From Candidatus Segatella caccae (GTDB lineage Bacteria > Bacteroidota > Bacteroidia > Bacteroidales > Bacteroidaceae): 28,201 nucleotides of DNA. The notes below the pieces were generated by a model. That model was not told where the DNA came from, made no database searches, and saw only the letters and a program-made list of their open reading frames with translations. Both the position numbers and the translations under genes were made by a program. The stretch is taken from NCBI GenBank assembly GCA_900556395.1, contig USOQ01000033.1:1-28201 (forward strand). The letters run 5' to 3'. Positions 23,193-28,201 of the stretch are shown here, piece by piece; positions within the stretch are counted from its first letter, which is position 1; each line of letters opens with the position of its first letter.

Positions 23193-24149
23193 ATGAATAT
23201 TGTAATCATGGATGGCTACGCATCCAATCCTGGTGACCTCAACTGGGATGCTCTTAAACAACTGGGCCATGTCACTGTCTACCCACGCACATCGGATGCA
23301 GAGAAGGTGGAACGCGCTAAAGATGCCGACATCATACTCATCAACAAGGTGCAGATGGATGCAGAAACCCTTGACCAGCTACCCCGACTCAAGTATATCG
23401 GTGTACAGGCCACAGGCTTCAACGTGGTAGATATCAAAGCTGCAAAAGAACGAGGTATCGTAGTAACCAACATACCTGCTTATAGCACCGAAAGCGTGGC
23501 ACAGATGACTTTTGCACTCATCCTTTCCATTACTAACCGCGTGGAGCACTACACTAAAGAAAACCGCAATGGACGATGGGCTAACAATCCTGACTTTTGC
23601 TACTGGGATACTCCTCTCATAGAACTTGCCGGCAAGCAGATGGGCATTGTGGGACTGGGGAACATCGGCATGAAGGTAGCCACCATCGCTCATAGCATGG
23701 GCATGAATGTATGCAGCTACACCAGTAAGAGTGCCGCCGACCTACCCGACTGGATTACCAAGGTAGACAGAGACGAGTTGTTGGCTTCTGCTGATATCCT
23801 GTCACTCCATTGTCCTCTCACTGAGGATACTCACCACTTCATCAATGCTGAGAGTATAGAGAAGATGAAGTCTACGGCCATACTCATCAACACAGGACGT
23901 GGACTGCTTGTCGATGAAGAAGCATTAGCAAAAGCTCTGCATAAGGGAAAACTTGCCGCCTATGGTGCCGACGTGATGACGCAAGAGCCACCCCAGAAAG
24001 ACAATCCTCTCTTTTGCGAACCTAATGCCTTTATTACTCCACACATCGCATGGGCTACACTCGAAGCACGCACCCGTCTCAACAGACAAGTTGCAGCAAA
24101 CGTAAAGGCATTTATTGAGGGACATCCCATCAATGTGGTAAATAAGTAA
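23193..24149 (+). CDS. D-2-hydroxyacid dehydrogenase (glycerate/hydroxypyruvate type)
   Basis: A 318-residue NAD(P)-dependent enzyme reducing a 2-oxoacid to a D-2-hydroxyacid. The catalytic set is complete: R236 in NTGRG, E265 in DVMTQEP and H284 in TPHIAW. The nucleotide-binding loop is GLGNIG (154-159). The end of the second Rossmann strand reads CSYTSKS, without the Asp that usually marks NAD preference, so NADP use is possible. Overall it resembles glycerate dehydrogenase (hydroxypyruvate reductase), but the substrate is not proven. The start at 23193 (MNIVIMDGYASNPG) is chosen because earlier ATGs fall in proS or the terminator. No promoter of its own was seen, so it may depend on read-through from proS. 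Confidence 0.9.
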   Translation: MNIVIMDGYASNPGDLNWDALKQLGHVTVYPRTSDAEKVERAKDADIILINKVQMDAETLDQLPRLKYIGVQATGFNVVDIKAAKERGIVVTNIPAYSTESVAQMTFALILSITNRVEHYTKENRNGRWANNPDFCYWDTPLIELAGKQMGIVGLGNIGMKVATIAHSMGMNVCSYTSKSAADLPDWITKVDRDELLASADILSLHCPLTEDTHHFINAESIEKMKSTAILINTGRGLLVDEEALAKALHKGKLAAYGADVMTQEPPQKDNPLFCEPNAFITPHIAWATLEARTRLNRQVAANVKAFIEGHPINVVNK

Positions 24150-24165
24150 CGCAAGTTTCATTGGC

Positions 24166-24234
24166 GATAGATGTTAAAGCATTGGCATTAACTTCTATCC
24201 ACCATAGGAAGTGAAGATCACTTTAACTCCTATG
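24166..24234. other. Paired hairpins between convergent genes
   Basis: Hairpin 1 spans 24166-24199 (GATAGA...TCTATC, 13 pairs with two mismatches, loop ATTG). Hairpin 2 spans 24203-24234 (CATAGGA with TCCTATG, inner AGTGA with TCACT). GTTAAAG (24173-24179) in the first is exactly complementary to CTTTAAC (24221-24227) in the second. They lie in the 101-base gap between the dehydrogenase and the permease; neither strand shows a strong U-tract. Confidence 0.55.
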
Positions 24235-24250
24235 ATATATTATAATTTCA

Positions 24251-25273
24251 TTATCGCCTCTTCAACAAGACATAAATGATAACAGGTGCTCCCACCAAAG
24301 GGGTAACTGCTGCAAGAGGAATAACTCCATTGTAGGCTGGCAACGTGCAGAGCCAGCTACACAATAGAGCTATCACGGAACCCAAAAGCATCGTTGATGG
24401 CAATAGCAGACGATGATTCTCTGAACCAATAAGCAGTCGCGCTATGTGGGGTGTAGCCAATCCTATAAACGACACAGGACCACAGAAGGCTGTTACCGTA
24501 GCGGTGAGTACACCTGTCACAACAAGAAGTAGAAGGCGTAACCTATGTGTGTCGATACCTAAGTTCTCTGCATACAACTCGCCCAAGAGAAGTGCATTGA
24601 GAGGCTTTACAAGCAATAAAGCCGCCAATAGAAAGATACCTATAAGTGTTGCTGCCACAGGAATGCTATGAAGCGACACATTGCCGAAACTTCCCATTCC
24701 CCATATCATATACGATTTTACCCCCTCGCTCGTGGCAAAAAAGTTGAGTAGCGTAATAGCACTATTGGCCAAATAACCTATCATCAGACCAATAATAAGG
24801 AGCATGGTACTACTACGCACAACAACAGAAAGAGCCGAAATGAGTGCTGTCACTATTAATGCTCCTACAAGGGCCGACGCAAGCACTGCCACATAACCAG
24901 CTACACTGAGCAAACCTGTCGACACGCTACCCCCCATGCCCAACATAACAATGGCTACGGCTAAGGCTGCGCCACTGTTAATACCAAATACATCTGGACC
25001 TGCCAAAGGATTACGGAAGGTGGTTTGCAGAAGAAGACCGCTGACAGCTAAAGCGGCTCCTCCCATCAGGGCCATCAGAGCCTGTGGAAGACGCGAATGG
25101 ATAATAATAAAGTGCAACGTATCAGATGTAGCATCTGCATTGCTTCCAAGAAGAATGGCTACAACATCCGACAGAGGAATACTGACACTTCCCATGGCAA
25201 GGTTGAGCACAAAGAGCGCAACGATCAACAGGATAGCTGCCACAAGAGTGACTATGTTTTGGGGATGCTTCAT
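24251..25273 (-). CDS. FecCD-type ABC transporter permease (orphan)
   Basis: A 340-residue inner-membrane permease of the BtuC/FecCD family for iron-siderophore, haem or cobalamin uptake. About ten hydrophobic segments are visible. Family motifs are SRLPQALMALMGGAALAVSG, QTTFRNPLAGPDVFGINSGA, CGPVSFIGLATPHIARLLIG and the C-terminal TPLVGAPVIIYVLLKRR. The usual acidic E-x-P near the end is replaced by NGVIPLAAVT. The frame is open 20 codons further upstream, but the promoter lies within that stretch, so the start at 25273 (MKHPQNIV) is preferred. No substrate-binding protein, ATPase or TonB receptor gene lies next to it, which is unusual. Substrate unknown. Confidence 0.92.
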   Translation of the reverse strand: MKHPQNIVTLVAAILLIVALFVLNLAMGSVSIPLSDVVAILLGSNADATSDTLHFIIIHSRLPQALMALMGGAALAVSGLLLQTTFRNPLAGPDVFGINSGAALAVAIVMLGMGGSVSTGLLSVAGYVAVLASALVGALIVTALISALSVVVRSSTMLLIIGLMIGYLANSAITLLNFFATSEGVKSYMIWGMGSFGNVSLHSIPVAATLIGIFLLAALLLVKPLNALLLGELYAENLGIDTHRLRLLLLVVTGVLTATVTAFCGPVSFIGLATPHIARLLIGSENHRLLLPSTMLLGSVIALLCSWLCTLPAYNGVIPLAAVTPLVGAPVIIYVLLKRR

Positions 25274-25306
25274 AGGTAGCTTTGAGTCATTTTTATTATA
25301 CGACTG

Positions 25307-25338
25307 CAAAGTTACATTTTTTTCTTTAAACAAGCAAA
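25307..25338 (-). promoter_or_regulatory. Promoter of the FecCD permease gene
   Basis: On the minus strand TTTG (25338-25335), a 20-nt spacer and TAACTTTG (25314-25307) match the Bacteroidota consensus fully. It sets the start codon at 25273. Confidence 0.8.
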
Positions 25339-25346
25339 TTCACCGT

Positions 25347-25730
25347 TCAGAAGTTCAAGGATTTCATCCATCTACATAGCAAAGCAATACCCGGCAGGAT
25401 ACAGGCCACAAGGTCGGTCAGTCCTGTTGCCACCAACATGCTTACATGGGCATGAAAAGTGGTGTATGTCTCTGTAGGTATCAATACTCCTTGCAACAGA
25501 ACTGCGTAAATAATAAAAACAACCAGTTCGCGTACCGTAGCCTTACTGCGATAATCGAAACTGCAGTGGATGGTGTGGAAAATGCTATTCACTGCCAATG
25601 CAATATACTTCTGAATGCCAAAAGATGGCACTCTCCACCTCATATTTTCCAAATTCGTGCGGTTGCTACTATATCCTAAACGGGATTGATTCATAGCGTC
25701 ATTCATCGTCAGTTCCATAAGTATAATCAT
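25347..25730 (-). CDS. Small DUF805-like membrane protein
   Basis: A 127-residue protein with two hydrophobic segments (about 70-86, LVVFIIYAVLLQGVLI, and 96-118, LVATGLTDLVACILPGIALL). The pattern FDYRSKATVREL just before the first segment and LPGIALLCRWMKS after the second recall the FxGRAxRxExW and LPxIxxxxRRLHD signatures of DUF805 proteins, though both are weak here. It ends soon after the second motif, where DUF805 proteins normally continue, so it may be shortened. The ATG follows an A-rich stretch and a TACTTTTG box. Neighbours are the FecCD permease downstream and the HxlR gene upstream, same strand. Function unknown; family call tentative. Confidence 0.55.
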   Translation of the reverse strand: MIILMELTMNDAMNQSRLGYSSNRTNLENMRWRVPSFGIQKYIALAVNSIFHTIHCSFDYRSKATVRELVVFIIYAVLLQGVLIPTETYTTFHAHVSMLVATGLTDLVACILPGIALLCRWMKSLNF

Positions 25731-25763
25731 TTTTTAAAAAGAAAACGTTCACTTGATCTACTG

Positions 25764-25809
25764 CAAAAGTATAGGAAACATATTACACCATGATGTAGAA
25801 CATATTACA
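25764..25809 (-). promoter_or_regulatory. Candidate promoter with a two-turn direct repeat
   Basis: TACTTTTG on the minus strand (25771-25764) fits TAnnTTTG, about 35 bases before the ATG of the DUF805-like gene. No good TTG is visible upstream. Instead AACATATTACA occurs twice (plus-strand 25777-25787 and 25799-25809), exactly 22 bases apart, covering the spacer and the -33 region. This arrangement suits an activator binding two successive turns on one DNA face. Confidence 0.5.
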
Positions 25810-25899
25810 TTTCTGTAACAATTCAGTTCTATGAAATTTGCTATCAATATCCCGTGTTACAAGATAAATCCCCACGCTATCCTCTAACAACTATTGGGT

Positions 25900-26274
25900 T
25901 TAACATAGAGCCTCCTTCCTTTTTCTGTCGTTCATGATGACAGCCATATTATCAATCGCCCATACGATTAAGTTATCTATAATAGGTATTAGAGTCTCTG
26001 AACGTGGAGTAAGCGAATACTCCACTCTTGGTGGAACTTCTGCATACACTTTTCTTGTAACGTAACCATCCGCTTCCAATGTCTTCAAGGTGCTGGTAAG
26101 CATCTTTTGCGATATATCTGGAATGAGCTTGCGAAGAGCATTAAAGCGAAGTGGTCCATCCATGTGGTTTTTAAGTGTGTAGATAACCAACAACGACCAC
26201 TTGTCACATATACGAGCCAGCACATTGCGTATAGGGCAATCCTGCACGATCATTTCTTTTATCATTCTTGCCAT
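25900..26274 (-). CDS. HxlR-family winged-helix transcriptional regulator
   Basis: A 124-residue DNA-binding regulator. Family features are DCPIRNVLARICDKWSLLVI (12-31), GPLRFNALRKLIPDISQKML (40-59), TLKTLEADGYVTRKVY (62-77) and PPRVEYSLTP (81-90), which forms the wing. C13 in front of a proline sits where HxlR members such as YodB and HypR carry their redox- or electrophile-sensing cysteine; C23 and the terminal C124 are further candidates. It diverges from a cupin gene, with a dyad of the TTAC-N-GTAA type between them, and is probably its regulator and its own repressor (inference). Length is typical. Confidence 0.93.
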   Translation of the reverse strand: MARMIKEMIVQDCPIRNVLARICDKWSLLVIYTLKNHMDGPLRFNALRKLIPDISQKMLTSTLKTLEADGYVTRKVYAEVPPRVEYSLTPRSETLIPIIDNLIVWAIDNMAVIMNDRKRKEALC

Positions 26275-26402
26275 TTTGGAATATAATTAGAATGTTAATA
26301 TCATACTACTATATTTTCCCCATTACTAAGCTTCCCCATTTGCGATGGGGTTGATTCATATTATCTTATGTTGAAAATACTTTTATTTTCAGCAATAGGC
26401 TA

Positions 26403-26433
26403 CAAAAGTAACTAATATCCGTCAAGCATGCAA
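26403..26433 (-). promoter_or_regulatory. Promoter of the HxlR regulator gene
   Basis: On the minus strand TTG (26433-26431), 20 nt and TACTTTTG (26410-26403) match the consensus. GTAACTA at 26408-26414 on the plus strand overlaps the -7 element and equals one half-site of the dyad at 26491-26510, which would suit autorepression. The leader is about 120 nt. Confidence 0.7.
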
Positions 26434-26490
26434 GTACCAAAAGTTAATCTAAGTTAAGACCACTTTTTCATTATTCCCATCCCACCTCAT

Positions 26491-26510
26491 TAGTTACCTT
26501 CGAGTAACTA
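26491..26510. promoter_or_regulatory. Candidate HxlR operator dyad
   Basis: TAGTTAC (26491-26497) and GTAACTA (26504-26510) form a perfect inverted repeat with a six-base centre. It lies 20 bases upstream of the TTG of the cupin promoter and about 57 bases behind that of the HxlR gene. The form resembles the TTAC-N5-GTAA site of the HxlR-family repressor CatR of Bacillus subtilis. Confidence 0.6.
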
Positions 26511-26530
26511 TCACACCCACAAGTGCCTTC

Positions 26531-26561
26531 TTGTATCAACTGCTCATTTGTTGTATCTTTG
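26531..26561 (+). promoter_or_regulatory. Promoter of the cupin gene
   Basis: TTG (26531-26533), a 20-nt spacer and TATCTTTG (26554-26561) match the Bacteroidota consensus. The leader is about 80 nt and ends with three 17-bp repeats. Confidence 0.8.
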
Positions 26562-26598
26562 CATCACCATTCTGAAAGAAGAAATATAATTATCCATA

Positions 26599-26649
26599 TA
26601 AATTAAACAAAAAAATAAATTAAACAAAAAAATAAATTAAACAAAAAAA
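26599..26649 (+). repeat. Three perfect 17-bp tandem repeats at the cupin start codon
   Basis: The unit TAAATTAAACAAAAAAA occurs three times without a mismatch at 26599-26615, 26616-26632 and 26633-26649. The last A is the first base of the cupin ATG. In Bacteroidota, A-rich leaders support ribosome binding, so copy number could tune translation. Confidence 0.95.
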
Positions 26650-27098
26650 TGAAAGAAACAAAGACGATTGCAAACGCAGCCAACTTTACAGCTGTAGATT
26701 TTGGCAAGATGAACGAGATTAAAGACTACACCCTGCTTTTAAAACCTGATATAAAGGTTTCGGGTAAGGTTTTTGGAGGCGAGAGCGTGAATGCTACGGG
26801 TGCTGAATTCTCTTTCCAATGTTTTGCACCAGGTGCTGAAACAGGATTCCTCCACACTCATAAAAACCATGAGGAATTGTATTTCTTCCTTAGCGGTAAG
26901 GGCGAGTTTCAGGTAGACGATACGATTTTCCCTATCCAAGAGGGAAGCGTTGTAAGAGTAGCACCTGATGGCAAACGTGCTGTTCGTAACAACGGTACAG
27001 AACCTCTTATAATGCTTTGCATACAATACAAAGGCAATACTTTTACTCCCGAAGATGCAACGGATGGTATCATCCTAAAAGACCAAGTAAAGTGGTAA
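26649..27098 (+). CDS. Cupin-domain protein
   Basis: A 149-residue single-cupin protein. Motif 1 is clear (HTHKNHEELYFFLSG, about 74-88) with two to three metal-binding His and a Glu. In motif 2, PDGKRAVRNN (about 111-120), the usual metal-ligand His is replaced by Ala, so any metal site would have fewer protein ligands. Cupins of this size bind small molecules or act as dioxygenases, isomerases or sensors; the substrate here is unknown. No signal peptide, so cytoplasmic. It diverges from an HxlR regulator, a layout often seen with detoxification genes, and has its own promoter, tandem-repeat leader and strong terminator, so it forms a single-gene unit. Confidence 0.9.
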   Translation: MKETKTIANAANFTAVDFGKMNEIKDYTLLLKPDIKVSGKVFGGESVNATGAEFSFQCFAPGAETGFLHTHKNHEELYFFLSGKGEFQVDDTIFPIQEGSVVRVAPDGKRAVRNNGTEPLIMLCIQYKGNTFTPEDATDGIILKDQVKW

Positions 27099-27109
27099 AA
27101 ACATAATGG

Positions 27110-27149
27110 AAAAACAAGCCAGCACGATGAACTGCTGGCTTGTTTTTTT
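27110..27149 (+). terminator. Intrinsic terminator of the cupin gene
   Basis: AAAACAAGCCAGCA (27111-27124), loop CGATGAAC and the exact complement TGCTGGCTTGTTTT (27133-27146), continuing to seven T. A textbook terminator, 12 bases past the stop. Confidence 0.93.
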
Positions 27150-27224
27150 ATGGAAGACCGAAACTGCATAGGATTCTTCCACTGTTATTTAGGGAAAATC
27201 ATACTCCCATTTATGGTTTTCCCC

Positions 27225-27255
27225 TTGTCATCTGCAGTCTTTTTGTCTATCTTTG
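27225..27255 (+). promoter_or_regulatory. Promoter upstream of the Spy-like secreted protein
   Basis: TTG (27225-27227), a 20-nt spacer and TATCTTTG (27248-27255) match the consensus. Transcription should begin at about 27260-27262, which coincides with an ATG. Confidence 0.75.
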
Positions 27256-27259
27256 CACT

Positions 27260-27337
27260 ATGAAAGAAGAAAGACAGCACTCGATACTTAGCAAGTTTAC
27301 ATGGTGCTCTTCGACTCTTTCTGGATACTATAATTAA
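27260..27337 (+). CDS. Possible 25-residue leader ORF
   Basis: ATG at 27260 opens a 25-codon frame (starts MKEERQHSILSKF, ends TAA) that lies exactly at the expected transcription start, so it would be translated from a leaderless or nearly leaderless message. It ends 40 bases before the Spy-like gene. It has no recognisable family and may be a regulatory leader peptide, a remnant of a longer gene, or chance. Confidence 0.3.
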   Translation: MKEERQHSILSKFTWCSSTLSGYYN

Positions 27338-27377
27338 AAGAATTAATAGAATAATAACCTTTTAAAGAAAGACTGTT

Positions 27378-27947
27378 ATGAAAAGAATGATGATTACTTT
27401 CGTAGCAACATGGATGATAATTACATCTATGACAGCCCAAAGATTGACAAATATCCAAGCTGAAGCTCGTTTTATCACCGATAAGATGATTGTAGAACTG
27501 GGATTGAGCAATGCTCAGCGTAACAACCTACTGAACATCAACTTCGCTTACCTTGATGGTATACGAAGCTATCGCGACATCGATGCATACGGCTGGAAGT
27601 ATCGCAACAAGCAACTCAAGCGCATGCTCACCCCTAACCAATGGAAAAGATTCAAGGACTCATACTACTTCTATCGCCCTATCGGTTGGCAGAATCATGT
27701 GTATGTTCACCATATTTATACCCGATATCCCAAGCATAACTGGGGACACGACAAGCGCCGCCCTTGCCCTGAGTGCAGCTACGGAAGACCAGGATGGCCA
27801 GGCGGAACCCATGTAACCTATGGACCAGGAAAGCCGGGCAAGCATCACAAGCACCACAAGCACGACAAGCACGACAAGAAGTGGAAGTACGACAAGAAGA
27901 AATGGAAGCACGATAGAGATTGGGATGATGATTGGGATGATGACTAA
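27378..27947 (+). CDS. Secreted Spy/CpxP-like protein with charged His-rich tail
   Basis: A 189-residue exported protein with a signal peptide (MKRMMITFVATWMIITSMTA, cleavage near residue 20). Residues 25-100 are helical. ITDKMIVELGLSNAQRNNLL and LKRMLTPNQWKRFKDSYY recall the paired LxLTxxQ and LTPEQ motifs of Spy/CpxP periplasmic chaperones, although similarity is distant. A linker with one CPEC motif (PCPECSY) and G/P-rich repeats leads to an extreme tail (about 153-189) of K, H and D with W, such as HHKHHKHDKHDKKWK and DWDDDWDDD. The tail could bind metal ions or polyanions. It has a strong promoter and a leader of about 115 nt. No other gene is clearly co-transcribed. Exported nature is well supported; function is open. 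Confidence 0.8.
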   Translation: MKRMMITFVATWMIITSMTAQRLTNIQAEARFITDKMIVELGLSNAQRNNLLNINFAYLDGIRSYRDIDAYGWKYRNKQLKRMLTPNQWKRFKDSYYFYRPIGWQNHVYVHHIYTRYPKHNWGHDKRRPCPECSYGRPGWPGGTHVTYGPGKPGKHHKHHKHDKHDKKWKYDKKKWKHDRDWDDDWDDD

Positions 27948-27990
27948 GATTAAGACTGAGATTAAGACTTTCATTCGATGATAAAACAGA

Positions 27991-28030
27991 AGAAATCCAA
28001 GCTATAAATGATTCTCTGGCTTGGATTTCT
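27991..28030 (+). terminator. Hairpin after the Spy-like gene
   Basis: AGAAATCCAAGC (27991-28002) is exactly complementary to GCTTGGATTTCT (28019-28030) around a 16-base loop. The T-run is short (it lies within the stem as ATTTCT), so it may be a terminator or an mRNA-end stabiliser. Confidence 0.6.
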
Positions 28031-28039
28031 CGCTATGTG

Positions 28040-28130
28040 CATGTGGTTCAAGAACGGGCTGAAGGCCCAAAAGCTCCTAATCCTTTACCTTTCGGCCAGT
28101 AACCGTTGGTTCAGGGCGCGTGGGGCTTAC
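28040..28130. repeat. GC-rich intergenic element, possibly repetitive
   Basis: This stretch is unlike the AT-rich gaps elsewhere. It contains GGGC-TGAAG-GCCC, TTCGGCCAG and CAGGGCGCGTGGGGC. The style recalls short intergenic repeats of Bacteroidota genomes, but only one copy is in the window, so repetition is unproven. Confidence 0.3.
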
Positions 28131-28201
28131 TTACGAAAGTTCAGTTACTAACAAAACGTCTTCCACAATCTGCTCATCGAGCAGGCGATTATCCGAAAGC
28201 A
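28131..28201 (-). CDS. C-terminal end of an unidentified gene (partial)
   Basis: On the minus strand a frame open from the window edge reads LSDNRLLDEQIVEDVLLVT (19 residues), then ELS and TAA at 28133-28131. The charged, helical composition looks like a protein terminus, but only 22 codons are visible and the opposite strand is also open. The gene continues beyond the window; no identity can be given. Confidence 0.4.
   Translation of the reverse strand, partial: LSDNRLLDEQIVEDVLLVTELS

Larger units (their letters stand above)
26275..26648. other. Divergent regulatory region, HxlR/cupin, 374 bases
   Basis: This gap contains the HxlR leader with a small stem (CCCCAT 26334-26339 with ATGGGG 26345-26350, preceded by another TTCCCCATT copy near 26317), the two divergent promoters, the central dyad 26491-26510 and the tandem 17-bp repeats at 26599-26649. 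No protein-coding frame is supported. Confidence 0.7.

Noticed and set aside
22433..23209. 258-codon minus-strand ORF over proS
   Set aside because: It lies antisense to a complete synthetase with all class II motifs; its translation is not protein-family-like.
25274..25333. 20-codon upstream extension of the FecCD permease
   Set aside because: A full-consensus promoter (-7 element 25307-25314) lies within it, so those codons would not be transcribed.

Overview
The window looks like a chromosomal segment of a member of the Bacteroidota, most likely a Prevotella/Segatella-type gut or oral Bacteroidales. Reasons: several genes have the Bacteroidota promoter form (TTG, 19-22 nt, TAnnTTTG) and A-rich rather than GGAGG-type ribosome-binding regions. 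Families largely confined to or typical of this phylum are present (DUF3575, OmpA-like proteins carrying an SPEG motif, the GGGtGRT protein). No tRNA, rRNA, CRISPR array, integrase or insertion sequence was recognised. Nothing could be searched against a database, so family names rest on motifs read by eye.

Left part (1-7.1 kb): a GGGtGRT protein and an ABC-F ATPase on the plus strand converge on a very large minus-strand protein. That protein joins a NERD nuclease-like domain, a Cas4/Dna2-like PD-(D/E)XK nuclease and a superfamily 1 helicase. It is the most attractive candidate for an incompletely described nucleic-acid-processing or defence enzyme here.

Middle left (7.2-15.8 kb), all minus strand: a SPOR-domain lipoprotein, RuvX and peptide deformylase are tightly packed. 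They are followed by a four-gene envelope set: a TPR protein, a DUF3575 small beta-barrel, a carboxypeptidase-regulatory/OmpA/helical-repeat protein, and an outer-membrane protein made of four barrel-like repeats. The set looks like an outer-membrane assembly tethered to peptidoglycan.

Middle (16.0-21.4 kb): a small plus-strand operon encodes three small envelope proteins (YtxH-like, Holin-X-like and an unknown basic one). It converges on an ompA-type lipoprotein, mtgA and uvrD run on the minus strand. The convergent gap holds a nested palindromic repeat cluster and a possible short minus-strand RNA with its own promoter and terminator.

Right part (21.5-28.2 kb): prolyl-tRNA synthetase and a D-2-hydroxyacid dehydrogenase are on the plus strand, the dehydrogenase lying directly behind an intrinsic terminator. 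An orphan FecCD-type permease and a small DUF805-like membrane protein follow on the minus strand. Next is a divergent HxlR regulator/cupin pair with a candidate operator and a perfect triple 17-bp repeat touching the cupin start codon. Last come a secreted Spy/CpxP-like protein with a charged histidine-rich tail and the C-terminal end of a gene entering from the right edge.
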